NCBI GenBank assembly: GCA_002294045.1
Contig: DBEP01000040.1
Span: 46,871-59,049, forward strand
Reading direction: 5' to 3'
DNA length: 12,179 nt
Source: Lachnoclostridium sp. UBA903
GTDB lineage: Bacteria; Bacillota; Clostridia; Lachnospirales; Lachnospiraceae
The notes under the pieces are model-generated. The model was not told the DNA's origin, searched no databases, and saw only the letters and a list, made by a program, of their open reading frames with translations. A program made the translations under genes and the position numbers. Positions 1-6,109 of this stretch are shown in pieces. The first letter of the stretch is position 1. Every line of letters begins with the position of its first letter.

Positions 1-1
1 A

Positions 2-20
2 TTTTTCAAACACACTCTAG
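2..20 (+). repeat. Copy of dispersed repeat end (left window edge)
   Basis: The sequence TTTTTCAAACACACTCTAG at the left edge is the exact reverse complement of the last 19 bases of the window (12161-12179). It is also nearly identical to 6203-6221 (17 of 19 bases), in the same orientation as that internal copy. The match stops at CTAG; the flanks then differ, so this looks like the boundary of a repeat whose body lies to the left, outside the window. No coding function is implied. Confidence that it is a repeat copy is good; the nature of the element is unknown. Confidence 0.75.
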
Positions 21-49
21 CACAAAGATAAAATTTGTCCGGTAAAAAA

Positions 50-80
50 TTTACAGATAATAGAAAAATAATGCTATACC
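50..80 (+). promoter_or_regulatory. Candidate promoter of the sugar transporter operon
   Basis: A TTTACA box at 50-55 (5 of 6 bases of the -35 consensus) is followed after 19 bases by TATACC at 75-80. The TGC just upstream (72-74) gives it the extended -10 form TGn. The spacer is slightly long, but the extended -10 could compensate. Transcription would start near base 87, leaving a leader of about 60 bases before the lipoprotein gene. This is the best sigma-A-like pair I see in front of the operon; other weaker pairings exist. Confidence 0.4.
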
Positions 81-98
81 TTCTGTGTTATAGTCAGC

Positions 99-127
99 TT
101 GTATACAAAAACATGCCTGCGGGCATG
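99..127 (+). promoter_or_regulatory. Palindrome plus leader hairpin before the sugar-binding protein gene
   Basis: TTGTATACAA at 99-108 is a perfect 10-base palindrome just downstream of the predicted transcription start, a typical place for a repressor site. It fits the loose TNGT...ACNA pattern of FadR-subgroup GntR regulators, but no regulator is encoded here, so that assignment is inference. It is followed by a perfect 6-bp hairpin, CATGCC (112-117) and GGCATG (122-127) with a TGCG loop. The hairpin ends seven bases before the AGGAGGT ribosome binding site at 134-140. Confidence 0.35.
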
Positions 128-146
128 AAAAACAGGAGGTATTTTA

Positions 147-1298
147 ATGAAAAAGAAATTGTTCCATATTGTGCTGGCCGTTGTTTTAGCGTTATCCCTG
201 CTGGCCGGCTGCAGTCCTCAATCAAAGGATACAGGTGTACCTGCCGATACCGGGGCAGATACTGAAGAGGCGGCAGAAACAGGCGGAAATAATGAAGCGG
301 GAGGAGAGGCAGCAGCGCAAAAAGGATTAATCGGCGTGTCCATGCCGACAAAGGATTTACAGCGCTGGAACCAGGACGGTGATAATATGCAGAAACAGTT
401 GACGGAAGCAGGATATGAGGTTGATTTGCAGTATGCGGGCAATGAAATTGCAACCCAGGTTTCCCAGATTGAGAATATGATTGCCAATGGCTGCAAACTG
501 CTGGTTATCGCCTCCATTGACGGTGATTCTTTAGGCACCGTACTGGTCCAGGCCAAAGATGCAAAAGTCCCGGTTATAGCTTATGACCGACTGATTATGA
601 ATTCCGACGCGGTTACCTATTATGCAACTTTTGATAACTATATGGTCGGTACAAAACAAGGGGAATATATTAGGGATTCCCTTGACTTAGATAATGCGGA
701 AGGCCCGTTTAATATTGAAATTTTCACCGGAGACCCCGGAGATAATAATGCAAAATTCTTCTACGGCGGTGCCATGGACGTGTTAAACCCTTATATCGAA
801 TCCGGAAAATTAATGGTAAAATCCGGACAAAAGGATTTTGAAACCGTTGCAACCGCCAACTGGTCTTCTGAAAATGCCCAGAACCGGATGGATGCTATTA
901 TTGCTTCCAATTACGGAGACGGAACGAAATTAGATGCCGTTCTCTGCTCCAATGACTCCACCGCACTTGGAGTTACCAATGCCCTGGTGGCTTCTTACAC
1001 GGGACCGTATCCGATTATTACCGGCCAGGACTGTGATATTGCCAATGTTAAAAACATGATTGCCGGGAAGCAGGCCATGTCAATTTTTAAAGATACCCGT
1101 GATCTTGCCGTCCAGACCGTTAAAATGGTAGATGCCATAATGCAGGGCGGTGAAGCACCCATTAACGATACCAAGTCCTATGATAACGGAACGGGCATTA
1201 TTCCTACCTATCTTTGCGAACCGGTATTTGCGGATGCAAACAATTATAAGGAGCTGTTAATCGACTCCGGATATTATAAAGAATCCGATTTGCAATAA
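147..1298 (+). CDS. chvE: ChvE-type multiple-monosaccharide ABC transporter substrate-binding lipoprotein
   Basis: This is the extracellular sugar-binding component of a monosaccharide ABC importer, 383 residues long. The start at 147 has a near-perfect AGGAGGT site six bases upstream. Residues 1-22 form a lipoprotein signal (KKK, hydrophobic core, lipobox LLAGC with lipidated Cys22). An acidic/Gly/Ala-rich linker follows to about residue 58, tethering the domain to the membrane. From residue 60 it is a periplasmic-binding-protein type I domain. Stretches strongly resemble Agrobacterium ChvE: GVSMPTK, QIENMIANGCK, VIAYDRLI, YYATFDN, GDPGDNNA, TGQDCDIANVK, IFKDTRDLA and NDTKSYDNG near the C terminus. 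ChvE homologues bind glucose, galactose, arabinose, xylose and related sugars, so the exact ligand cannot be read here. It is the first gene of the operon with the ATPase and permease that follow. There is no terminator between this gene and the ATPase gene (43-base gap). Confidence 0.93.
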   Translation: MKKKLFHIVLAVVLALSLLAGCSPQSKDTGVPADTGADTEEAAETGGNNEAGGEAAAQKGLIGVSMPTKDLQRWNQDGDNMQKQLTEAGYEVDLQYAGNEIATQVSQIENMIANGCKLLVIASIDGDSLGTVLVQAKDAKVPVIAYDRLIMNSDAVTYYATFDNYMVGTKQGEYIRDSLDLDNAEGPFNIEIFTGDPGDNNAKFFYGGAMDVLNPYIESGKLMVKSGQKDFETVATANWSSENAQNRMDAIIASNYGDGTKLDAVLCSNDSTALGVTNALVASYTGPYPIITGQDCDIANVKNMIAGKQAMSIFKDTRDLAVQTVKMVDAIMQGGEAPINDTKSYDNGTGIIPTYLCEPVFADANNYKELLIDSGYYKESDLQ

Positions 1299-1341
1299 AC
1301 CGGAACACACTCTAATCGGGCGTATGTTGGGAGGGAATCAA

Positions 1342-2880
1342 TTGAATCGAATACTGCTGGAAATGAAAAATATAACAAAAACCTTTCCCGGTGTAAAAGT
1401 ATTAGATAACGTAAATCTAAAAGTCAAAGAGGGGGAAATTCATGCTCTGGTAGGTGAAAACGGTGCCGGCAAGTCCACCCTTATGAATGTTTTAAGCGGA
1501 ATATATCCTTATGGAACTTATGAGGGAGATATTATTTTTGACGGAGAAATATGCAGGTTTTCAGATATTAAGAGCAGTGAGGAAAAGGGGATTATCATTA
1601 TCCACCAGGAGCTGGCTTTAATACCTTATATGACCATCGGGGAAAATCTGTTTCTTGGCAATGAAAGGGGAAGGAAGACGGCAATTAACTGGAATGAGAC
1701 TTACAAAAAGGCGGATGAGCTGCTTCGTACCGTGGGATTGAAAGAATCCTCCCGTACCCTGATAAAAGATATTTCGGTAGGCAGGCAGCAGCTGGTGGAA
1801 ATAGCAAAAGCCCTTGCCAAAAAAGCAAAGCTTTTAATTCTGGATGAACCTACCGCCTCCTTAAATGAATCCGACTCAAAGGCTTTGCTGGAGCTGCTCC
1901 TGGAATTTAAGAACAAAGGCATGACTTCCATTCTCATATCCCATAAATTAAACGAAATTTCCTATGTCGCAGATAAAATAACGGTTATCCGTGACGGTTC
2001 CACCATAGAAACCCTGGATAAAAGGAAAGAGGATATCAGTGAAGTAAGAATCATAAAAGGTATGGTGGGCCGGGAGCTGTCGGACCGTTTCCCGGAAAGA
2101 AAAGAGAAACATATCGGGGATGTTAAAATGGAAGCATCGGATTGGACGGTTTATCACCCTTTATACACGGAGCGCAAGGTCGTGGATAAGGTATCTGTAA
2201 ATGTAAGGAGCGGAGAAGTCGTAGGTATATCGGGACTGATGGGTTCCGGCAGAACCGAACTGGTCATGAGCATTTTTGGAAAAAGCTATGGTACCAATAT
2301 TTCAGGAATCTTAAAAATCAACGGGGAAACCGCCAGGCTGAACACAGTTAAGGACGCCATACGAAAAAAGCTTGCCTATGTTACGGAAGACAGGAAAGGA
2401 AACGGATTAATTTTAAGCAACCCCATAAAAATAAATACAACATTGGCAAATCTCAGGGCAGTGAGTAAGCATTTTATCATTGACAAGGATAAGGAAATTT
2501 CAGTGGCAAACCAATACAGGCGCAAGCTGAATATAAAGTGTACTACGGTGGAGCAAAACGTAGGAAATTTAAGCGGGGGAAATCAGCAGAAAGTTTTACT
2601 GAGTAAATGGATGTTTGCCGATCCGGATATTTTAATACTTGATGAACCTACCAGAGGTATAGACGTCGGTGCGAAATATGAGATTTACTGTATCATTAAC
2701 AGCCTGGCAGCCGAAGGCAAATCCGTTATACTGATATCCTCCGAACTGCCCGAAGTCCTGGGCATGTGTGATAGGATTTACGTTATGAATGAAGGCAGAA
2801 TAGCAGGGGAATTAAGCAGTGAGGAAGCTTCCCAGGAGCTGATTATGACTTATATTTTAAAATCAGGTAAAGGAGAGTAA
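1342..2880 (+). CDS. mmsA: Multiple-monosaccharide ABC transporter, duplicated ATP-binding subunit
   Basis: This is the cytoplasmic energy-coupling subunit of the sugar importer, a tandem ATPase like XylG/GguA/MmsA. I place the start at the TTG at 1342 (512 residues): GGGAGG at 1329-1334 lies seven bases upstream, and the first residues then match the family start. The in-frame ATG at 1324 would lie upstream of that site and has no ribosome binding site of its own. The first ATPase half has Walker A GENGAGKST (residues 38-46), a degenerate signature SVGRQQ (145-150) and Walker B LLILDEPTASL (Asp168, Glu169). The second half has the family's altered P-loop GLMGSGRTE (298-306, Arg304 where Lys is usual), signature LSGGNQQKV (from 410) and LDEPTRGID (Asp434, Glu435). 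The full length is normal for the family. Gene order after chvE supports the role. A hairpin-rich gap separates it from the permease gene. Confidence 0.93.
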   Translation: MNRILLEMKNITKTFPGVKVLDNVNLKVKEGEIHALVGENGAGKSTLMNVLSGIYPYGTYEGDIIFDGEICRFSDIKSSEEKGIIIIHQELALIPYMTIGENLFLGNERGRKTAINWNETYKKADELLRTVGLKESSRTLIKDISVGRQQLVEIAKALAKKAKLLILDEPTASLNESDSKALLELLLEFKNKGMTSILISHKLNEISYVADKITVIRDGSTIETLDKRKEDISEVRIIKGMVGRELSDRFPERKEKHIGDVKMEASDWTVYHPLYTERKVVDKVSVNVRSGEVVGISGLMGSGRTELVMSIFGKSYGTNISGILKINGETARLNTVKDAIRKKLAYVTEDRKGNGLILSNPIKINTTLANLRAVSKHFIIDKDKEISVANQYRRKLNIKCTTVEQNVGNLSGGNQQKVLLSKWMFADPDILILDEPTRGIDVGAKYEIYCIINSLAAEGKSVILISSELPEVLGMCDRIYVMNEGRIAGELSSEEASQELIMTYILKSGKGE

Positions 2881-2881
2881 A

Positions 2882-3060
2882 GTGTGAAGAAAAAAATATC
2901 TTCACACCTTATTATTTGTGATGCCGCAGAAGCGGCATCCTGTTTGTAAGGTTGAAAGAAAATAAAGTATGAAGAAAGGATGCCACTAACAGATTCTTTC
3001 AACCTGTGAAACTTGTTTCACATTTTATTTTGTGGCAGTATCGCAAGACTGCTTGCGATA
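2882..3060 (+). promoter_or_regulatory. Hairpin cluster between ATPase and permease genes
   Basis: Five perfect inverted repeats follow one another in the 195-base gap. Their arms are: 2882-2890/2899-2907 (9 bp); 2920-2927/2932-2939 (8 bp, AGAA loop); 2949-2960/2994-3005 (12 bp around a 33-base loop); 3006-3011/3016-3021 (6 bp, followed by a T-rich stretch); and 3039-3047/3052-3060 (9 bp, ACTG loop). The last ends 15 bases before the permease ATG. In addition, GGCATCCT (2934-2941), mostly the 3' arm of the second hairpin, is exactly complementary to AGGATGCC (2977-2984) in the loop of the third. Two mutually exclusive folds are therefore possible. Plausible roles are partial termination, mRNA stabilisation or processing that lowers permease relative to ATPase, or a small dispersed hairpin repeat. 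No known riboswitch is recognised. Confidence 0.6.
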
Positions 3061-3075
3061 TGCAATGGGTAAAGA

Positions 3076-4236
3076 ATGGAAAATGCAAAAAATATAATAA
3101 GGAAATATACAATGGTCCTGGTCCTGCTGCTGGTTACTCTCTTTTTTGCTTCGGTAACCGACGGGAAAATGCTGCTGCCGCAGAATGTGAATAATTTAAT
3201 TGCACAGAATGCTTATGTGTTTATCCTGGCGGCAGGTATGTTATTGTGTATATTAACCGGAGGTAATATCGACCTTTCCGTAGGCTCCGTAGTTTGTTTT
3301 GTGGGAGCCGTAGGCGGTACCTTAATGGTAAAAAGCGGCTGGAATATATTCGTATGTATCCTGGTTATGCTTTTGGCAGGGGCCATGATTGGTGCCTGGC
3401 AAGGTTTCTGGATTGCCTATGTAAGAATTCCGCCCTTTATTGTAACTTTAGCCGGCATGTTTGTATTCAGAGGACTGTCCAATGTAGTATTGCAGGGAAT
3501 GACGGTGGCGCCCATGCCCGATAAGTATCTGAATTTATTTAACAGTTATATACCGGATATCTTAGGGGGCAGCAATGATTTTAACCTGACCTGTATGGTT
3601 CTGGGAGCGGCAGGATGCCTCATTTACATAGCTATTATTATAAAAAACCGCAGGAATAAAGCCAAAAACGGATATGAAACGGAGAAGCTGTCCGGTGTAA
3701 TTATAAAAGGGGCCGTCATCTGCACGGCAATCCTGGCATTTACTTTCCGCCTTGCCCAGTATAAAGGGATTCCTACGGTATTAATCTGGGTTGGTGCCAT
3801 TATAGCAATCTATGCCTATATAACTTCAAAAACCACCGTGGGCCGTTACTTTTATGCCGTAGGCGGCAATGAAAAGGCAACGAAGCTGTCCGGTATCAAT
3901 ACCAATAAAGTATATTTTATTGCCTATTTTAATATGGCGTTCCTGGCGGCCGTTGCTGGCATGGTGACCATTGCCCGCTTAAACTCTTCCAATCCCACGG
4001 CCGGTACCAACTATGAAATGGATGCAATCGGTTCCTGTTTTATCGGCGGTGCATCTGCTTACGGCGGAATCGGAACTATACCCGGCGTCGTAGTAGGTGC
4101 CATCTTAATGGGTGTAATTAACTTAGGCATGAGTATCATGGGAGTGGACGCTAATTATCAAAGAGTCGTAAAAGGCCTTGTATTGCTGGCAGCAGTTATA
4201 TTTGACGTAGTATCCAAAAGGGAAAGAAACAAATAG
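3076..4236 (+). CDS. mmsB: Multiple-monosaccharide ABC transporter permease
   Basis: This is the membrane channel of the sugar importer, 386 residues, of the BPD_transp_2 (XylH/GguB/MmsB) family. It is very hydrophobic, with roughly ten membrane segments. Family landmarks are visible: LLPQNVNNLIAQNAYV (33-48), TGGNIDLSVGS (61-71), IPPFIVTLAGMFVFRG, VGGNEKATKLSGIN (262-275), and GGASAYGGIGTIPG near the C terminus. The predicted start at 3076 gives the expected N terminus (MENAKN..., then the first membrane helix), but its ribosome binding site is weak (GGG at 3067-3069). This suggests translation is limited or influenced by the hairpin that ends at 3060. It ends only six bases from the stop codon of the convergent regulator gene. 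It should work with the lipoprotein and ATPase encoded upstream. Confidence 0.92.
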   Translation: MENAKNIIRKYTMVLVLLLVTLFFASVTDGKMLLPQNVNNLIAQNAYVFILAAGMLLCILTGGNIDLSVGSVVCFVGAVGGTLMVKSGWNIFVCILVMLLAGAMIGAWQGFWIAYVRIPPFIVTLAGMFVFRGLSNVVLQGMTVAPMPDKYLNLFNSYIPDILGGSNDFNLTCMVLGAAGCLIYIAIIIKNRRNKAKNGYETEKLSGVIIKGAVICTAILAFTFRLAQYKGIPTVLIWVGAIIAIYAYITSKTTVGRYFYAVGGNEKATKLSGINTNKVYFIAYFNMAFLAAVAGMVTIARLNSSNPTAGTNYEMDAIGSCFIGGASAYGGIGTIPGVVVGAILMGVINLGMSIMGVDANYQRVVKGLVLLAAVIFDVVSKRERNK

Positions 4237-4242
4237 TAATAG

Positions 4243-4683
4243 TCAGCGGTTATAAAACTTAAGGTAATGCTTTCCCCAGTTACACATACTTTCTAAAACA
4301 GGAATAATACTTTTTCCGAAATCAGATAAGGAATATTCCACTTTCGGAGGTATGACCGGATAAACCACACGGGTAATCAGACCGTCCTTTTCTAATTCCC
4401 TCAGCTGCTGAGTCAGCATTTTAGGAGTGGCCTGGGGGATTACTTTGCTTATTTCATTAAAACGCAAGGTTTGGTCAACCAGATGCCATAGAATAATCGA
4501 CTTATATTTGCCGCCGATTAAATCCAGGGTTGCTTCAATGGGACAGTTATATTTACCCGCTTTTCCGCCCGTACCGGAAGGTTTATCTCCCCGGGCGGTT
4601 TTTCCAAAAGAGGACACCTGTCCGGAACCGGCCTTTTCATTTAATAGTTTACTCTTATTTGGATTCATTATAAATTCTCGCAT
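4243..4683 (-). CDS. HxlR-family winged-helix transcriptional regulator
   Basis: This is a DNA-binding regulator of 146 residues. The HxlR domain runs from about residue 45 to the end: CPIEATLDLIGGKYKSIIL, then the helix-turn-helix segment RFNEISKVIPQATPKMLTQQ, LRELEKDGLI and the wing with KVEYSLSDFG. Cys47 sits at the position of the conserved N-terminal Cys of this family, which senses quinones, diamide or hypochlorite in the Bacillus YodB/HypR type; a second Cys is Cys134. Its divergent position beside a nitroreductase matches such redox-response modules, so it most likely controls that gene and itself. The 44-residue basic, Gly/Ser-rich N-terminal extension is unusual, since family members usually begin close to the conserved Cys. 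The start is uncertain: ATG at 4683 lies at the edge of an 8-bp inverted repeat (arms 4682-4689 and 4702-4709), and ATG at 4668 is an alternative. Neither has a strong ribosome binding site. Confidence 0.88.
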   Translation of the reverse strand: MREFIMNPNKSKLLNEKAGSGQVSSFGKTARGDKPSGTGGKAGKYNCPIEATLDLIGGKYKSIILWHLVDQTLRFNEISKVIPQATPKMLTQQLRELEKDGLITRVVYPVIPPKVEYSLSDFGKSIIPVLESMCNWGKHYLKFYNR

Positions 4684-4785
4684 ACCGCAGTTTTTCCGTA
4701 TTGCGGTATTGCCACTAAAACATGCGGAAGAATTTACGTGGCGTTCCTTTCTTAATAATATTTTCTTCCGGTTTTATAGTCCTTC

Positions 4786-4809
4786 TATGGTATCTTTTCA
4801 GATACTATG
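4786..4809. promoter_or_regulatory. Imperfect palindrome in regulator-nitroreductase intergenic region
   Basis: A perfect 6-bp inverted repeat, GTATCT (4790-4795) and AGATAC (4800-4805) around TTTC, extends to about ten pairs (4786-4809) when G-T pairs are allowed. It lies in the divergent intergenic space, on the regulator-gene side of the nitroreductase promoter. It is a candidate operator for the HxlR protein acting on its own gene. The functional reading is inference. Confidence 0.3.
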
Positions 4810-4818
4810 TTACAAAAA

Positions 4819-4881
4819 AGTAAATACTTGCAAATCATATCTATAATGATAAAATCATAACATAACTATAATAGTAAATAC
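4819..4881 (+). promoter_or_regulatory. Nitroreductase promoter flanked by direct-repeat operator candidates
   Basis: TTGCAA (4828-4833) and TAAAAT (4850-4855) are 16 bases apart, and the -10 box is preceded by TGA, the extended -10 form. The predicted start of transcription is near 4862. The identical 9-mer AGTAAATAC occurs at 4819-4827, touching the -35 box, and at 4873-4881, shortly after the predicted start. These sites would be well placed for a repressor such as the divergently encoded HxlR protein. Two TATAAT sequences (4842-4847, 4867-4872) lack -35 partners. Promoter confidence is moderate; operator identity is inference. Confidence 0.5.
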
Positions 4882-4966
4882 AAGGAGATTTTACCCGGCA
4901 GCCGGATTAGTATGCCCGGAGCCATTGGAATGATTTTAAAATTATATAGGAAAGGAAGTAGAAAGG

Positions 4967-5485
4967 ATGGACTTTATTGATATTGCAAAGACGAGATATT
5001 CATGCAGGAAATACCTGGATAAGAAGGTAGAAAAGGAAAAGCTGGATAAAATTCTGGAAGCGGCCCATGTTGCGCCTACCGCGGCTAACTGCCAGCCCCA
5101 GAAGCTGATTGTTGTGCAGGAAAAAGAAGGACTTGAAAAAATAAATAAAGCAGCCCGTACATACGGCGCCCCTTTAGTCATCCTGGTCTGCGGCGATGTT
5201 GACAGGGTCTGGACCAGGCCTTATGACGGGAAAAAACATCACGATATTGATACGAGTATTGTAACGGACCATATGATGCTGCAGGCTACCGAATTAGGTC
5301 TGGGAACAGTCTGGGTCTGCTATTTTGATCCGGAAATAATCAGGACGGAATTTCATTTGCCAGATAATCTGGAACCGGTCAGTATATTAGTGATTGGTTA
5401 TCCGGACGGGGAACCCCAGGACCCTGACAGGCACGGCATGACAAGGCTGTCTTTGGATTCCATTGTATCATACGAGACCTTATAG
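4967..5485 (+). CDS. Small nitroreductase family flavoprotein
   Basis: This is a cytoplasmic FMN-dependent NAD(P)H oxidoreductase of 172 residues, the usual size for the compact nitroreductase subfamily. The start at 4967 has a purine-rich site (GGAAAGGAAG, 4950-4959) at good spacing. The FMN-phosphate-binding segment RYSCRKY (residues 10-16: Arg10, Ser12, Arg14) is followed by the APTAANCQPQKLIVV stretch (36-50). This is the family's PSxxNxQPW-like motif with Gln in place of Trp. Later come the dimer/FMN segment TELGLGTVWVCYFDPE and the terminal VIGYPDGEP. Members reduce nitro compounds, quinones or other electron acceptors; the physiological substrate here cannot be read. A divergent HxlR regulator and a promoter with repeated sites suggest induction by electrophiles or quinones. 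A large stem-loop starts 18 bases after the stop. Confidence 0.9.
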   Translation: MDFIDIAKTRYSCRKYLDKKVEKEKLDKILEAAHVAPTAANCQPQKLIVVQEKEGLEKINKAARTYGAPLVILVCGDVDRVWTRPYDGKKHHDIDTSIVTDHMMLQATELGLGTVWVCYFDPEIIRTEFHLPDNLEPVSILVIGYPDGEPQDPDRHGMTRLSLDSIVSYETL

Positions 5486-5502
5486 GACGGACGGGGAAAG
5501 TA

Positions 5503-5617
5503 CAGGAAGGATAAATAATTCCGGGAGGAAGGGCGGTTTATGGGCGTAGTTGTCCGATTTTGCAGGAAAGAACCCCTATGACACGAATAAACTCCCCGGG
5601 TTTATTTATCCTTTCTG
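5503..5617 (+). repeat. Long stem-loop / repeat-like element after the nitroreductase gene
   Basis: Bases 5503-5525 pair with 5595-5617 over 23 positions with one mismatch and two G-T pairs. The arms begin CAGGAAGG and end CCTTTCTG and close a 69-base loop. A TTTTT run (5620-5624) follows, so the structure could serve as terminator for the nitroreductase. The inner part begins with GGGAGGAAGGG (5523-5533), identical to 6110-6120 in the repeat upstream of the large enzyme gene. The following 20-25 bases are also similar (GGGCGTAGTTGTCCG here, GGACGCGTATTGGTGCCG there). It may therefore be a diverged member of the same repeat family. Both the terminator and the repeat reading are inference from pairing and similarity. 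Confidence 0.5.
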
Positions 5618-5823
5618 CGTTTTTCATATAATCGGCTGGAGAAAATAAAATGAGATAGGAAACGGCAGGTGCCCGCAGGAACTTAATTTTTTGCCTGTAT
5701 GGCGCCGTTATTATATATAACAAATATAAATCAAATACGGTGGTGCTTTTTTATTCTTAATTGTTTATTCGTGTTTGTTTATTCCAGGTAGATAAATATT
5801 TTTATCCTGGATGTAAAAAATTG

Positions 5824-5852
5824 TTGTTTTATATCTAAAAAGATGTTAAAAT
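5824..5852 (+). promoter_or_regulatory. Candidate promoter for the large secreted enzyme gene
   Basis: TTGTTT (5824-5829) and TAAAAT (5847-5852) are separated by 17 bases, and the -10 box is preceded by TGT (5844-5846), giving the extended -10 form. It follows an interrupted hairpin at 5784-5810. If used, transcription begins near 5859 and the mRNA leader would be about 480 bases, running through the palindrome and the repeat. The -35 box matches only three consensus bases, so a closer, weaker promoter cannot be excluded. Confidence 0.4.
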
Positions 5853-5939
5853 AAGGTAAAAGGGAAACGAAAAGAATAGTTAAATAAATAATTTTGTTAA
5901 TCTGAAGGTATACAAAAAATATATGTTAGTTTTTAAGCG

Positions 5940-5953
5940 GTTTAACGTTAAAC
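5940..5953. promoter_or_regulatory. Perfect 14-base palindrome, LacI-family operator style
   Basis: GTTTAACGTTAAAC is its own reverse complement, with a central CG. LacI/GalR-family regulators of sugar genes typically recognise such AT-rich, CG-centred palindromes. It lies about 80 bases downstream of the candidate promoter and some 390 bases before the polysaccharide-active enzyme gene, which would suit substrate-dependent repression. No LacI-type regulator is encoded in the window, so the identity of the binding protein is inference. Confidence 0.4.
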
Positions 5954-6109
5954 TATTTATTCCACAGCTTGCTACCTACTCATAGCTGGAATGAGTAATA
6001 ACCGGAATTCTGATTTATTTACGGAACCCATATCCCAGTATACCTGTGGTGCATATTTTTGCAGCGGTCTGACAAAGGGTTAGTATATTGACCGGATGCT
6101 CCAATTTGT

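Noticed and set aside
1304..1314. AACACACTCTA after the chvE stop as a further repeat copy
   Set aside because: Only 11 bases match the repeat end and the flanks do not. Chance, or at most a remnant, cannot be told apart from this sequence.
3006..3194. 62-codon frame overlapping the start of the permease gene
   Set aside because: It crosses the hairpin cluster and the permease in another frame, has no ribosome binding site and no recognisable product.
5538..5723. 61-codon minus-strand frame after the nitroreductase
   Set aside because: It overlaps the long stem-loop, and the sequence upstream of its ATG offers no convincing ribosome binding site. The protein shows no family features, so a non-coding structured repeat explains the region better.
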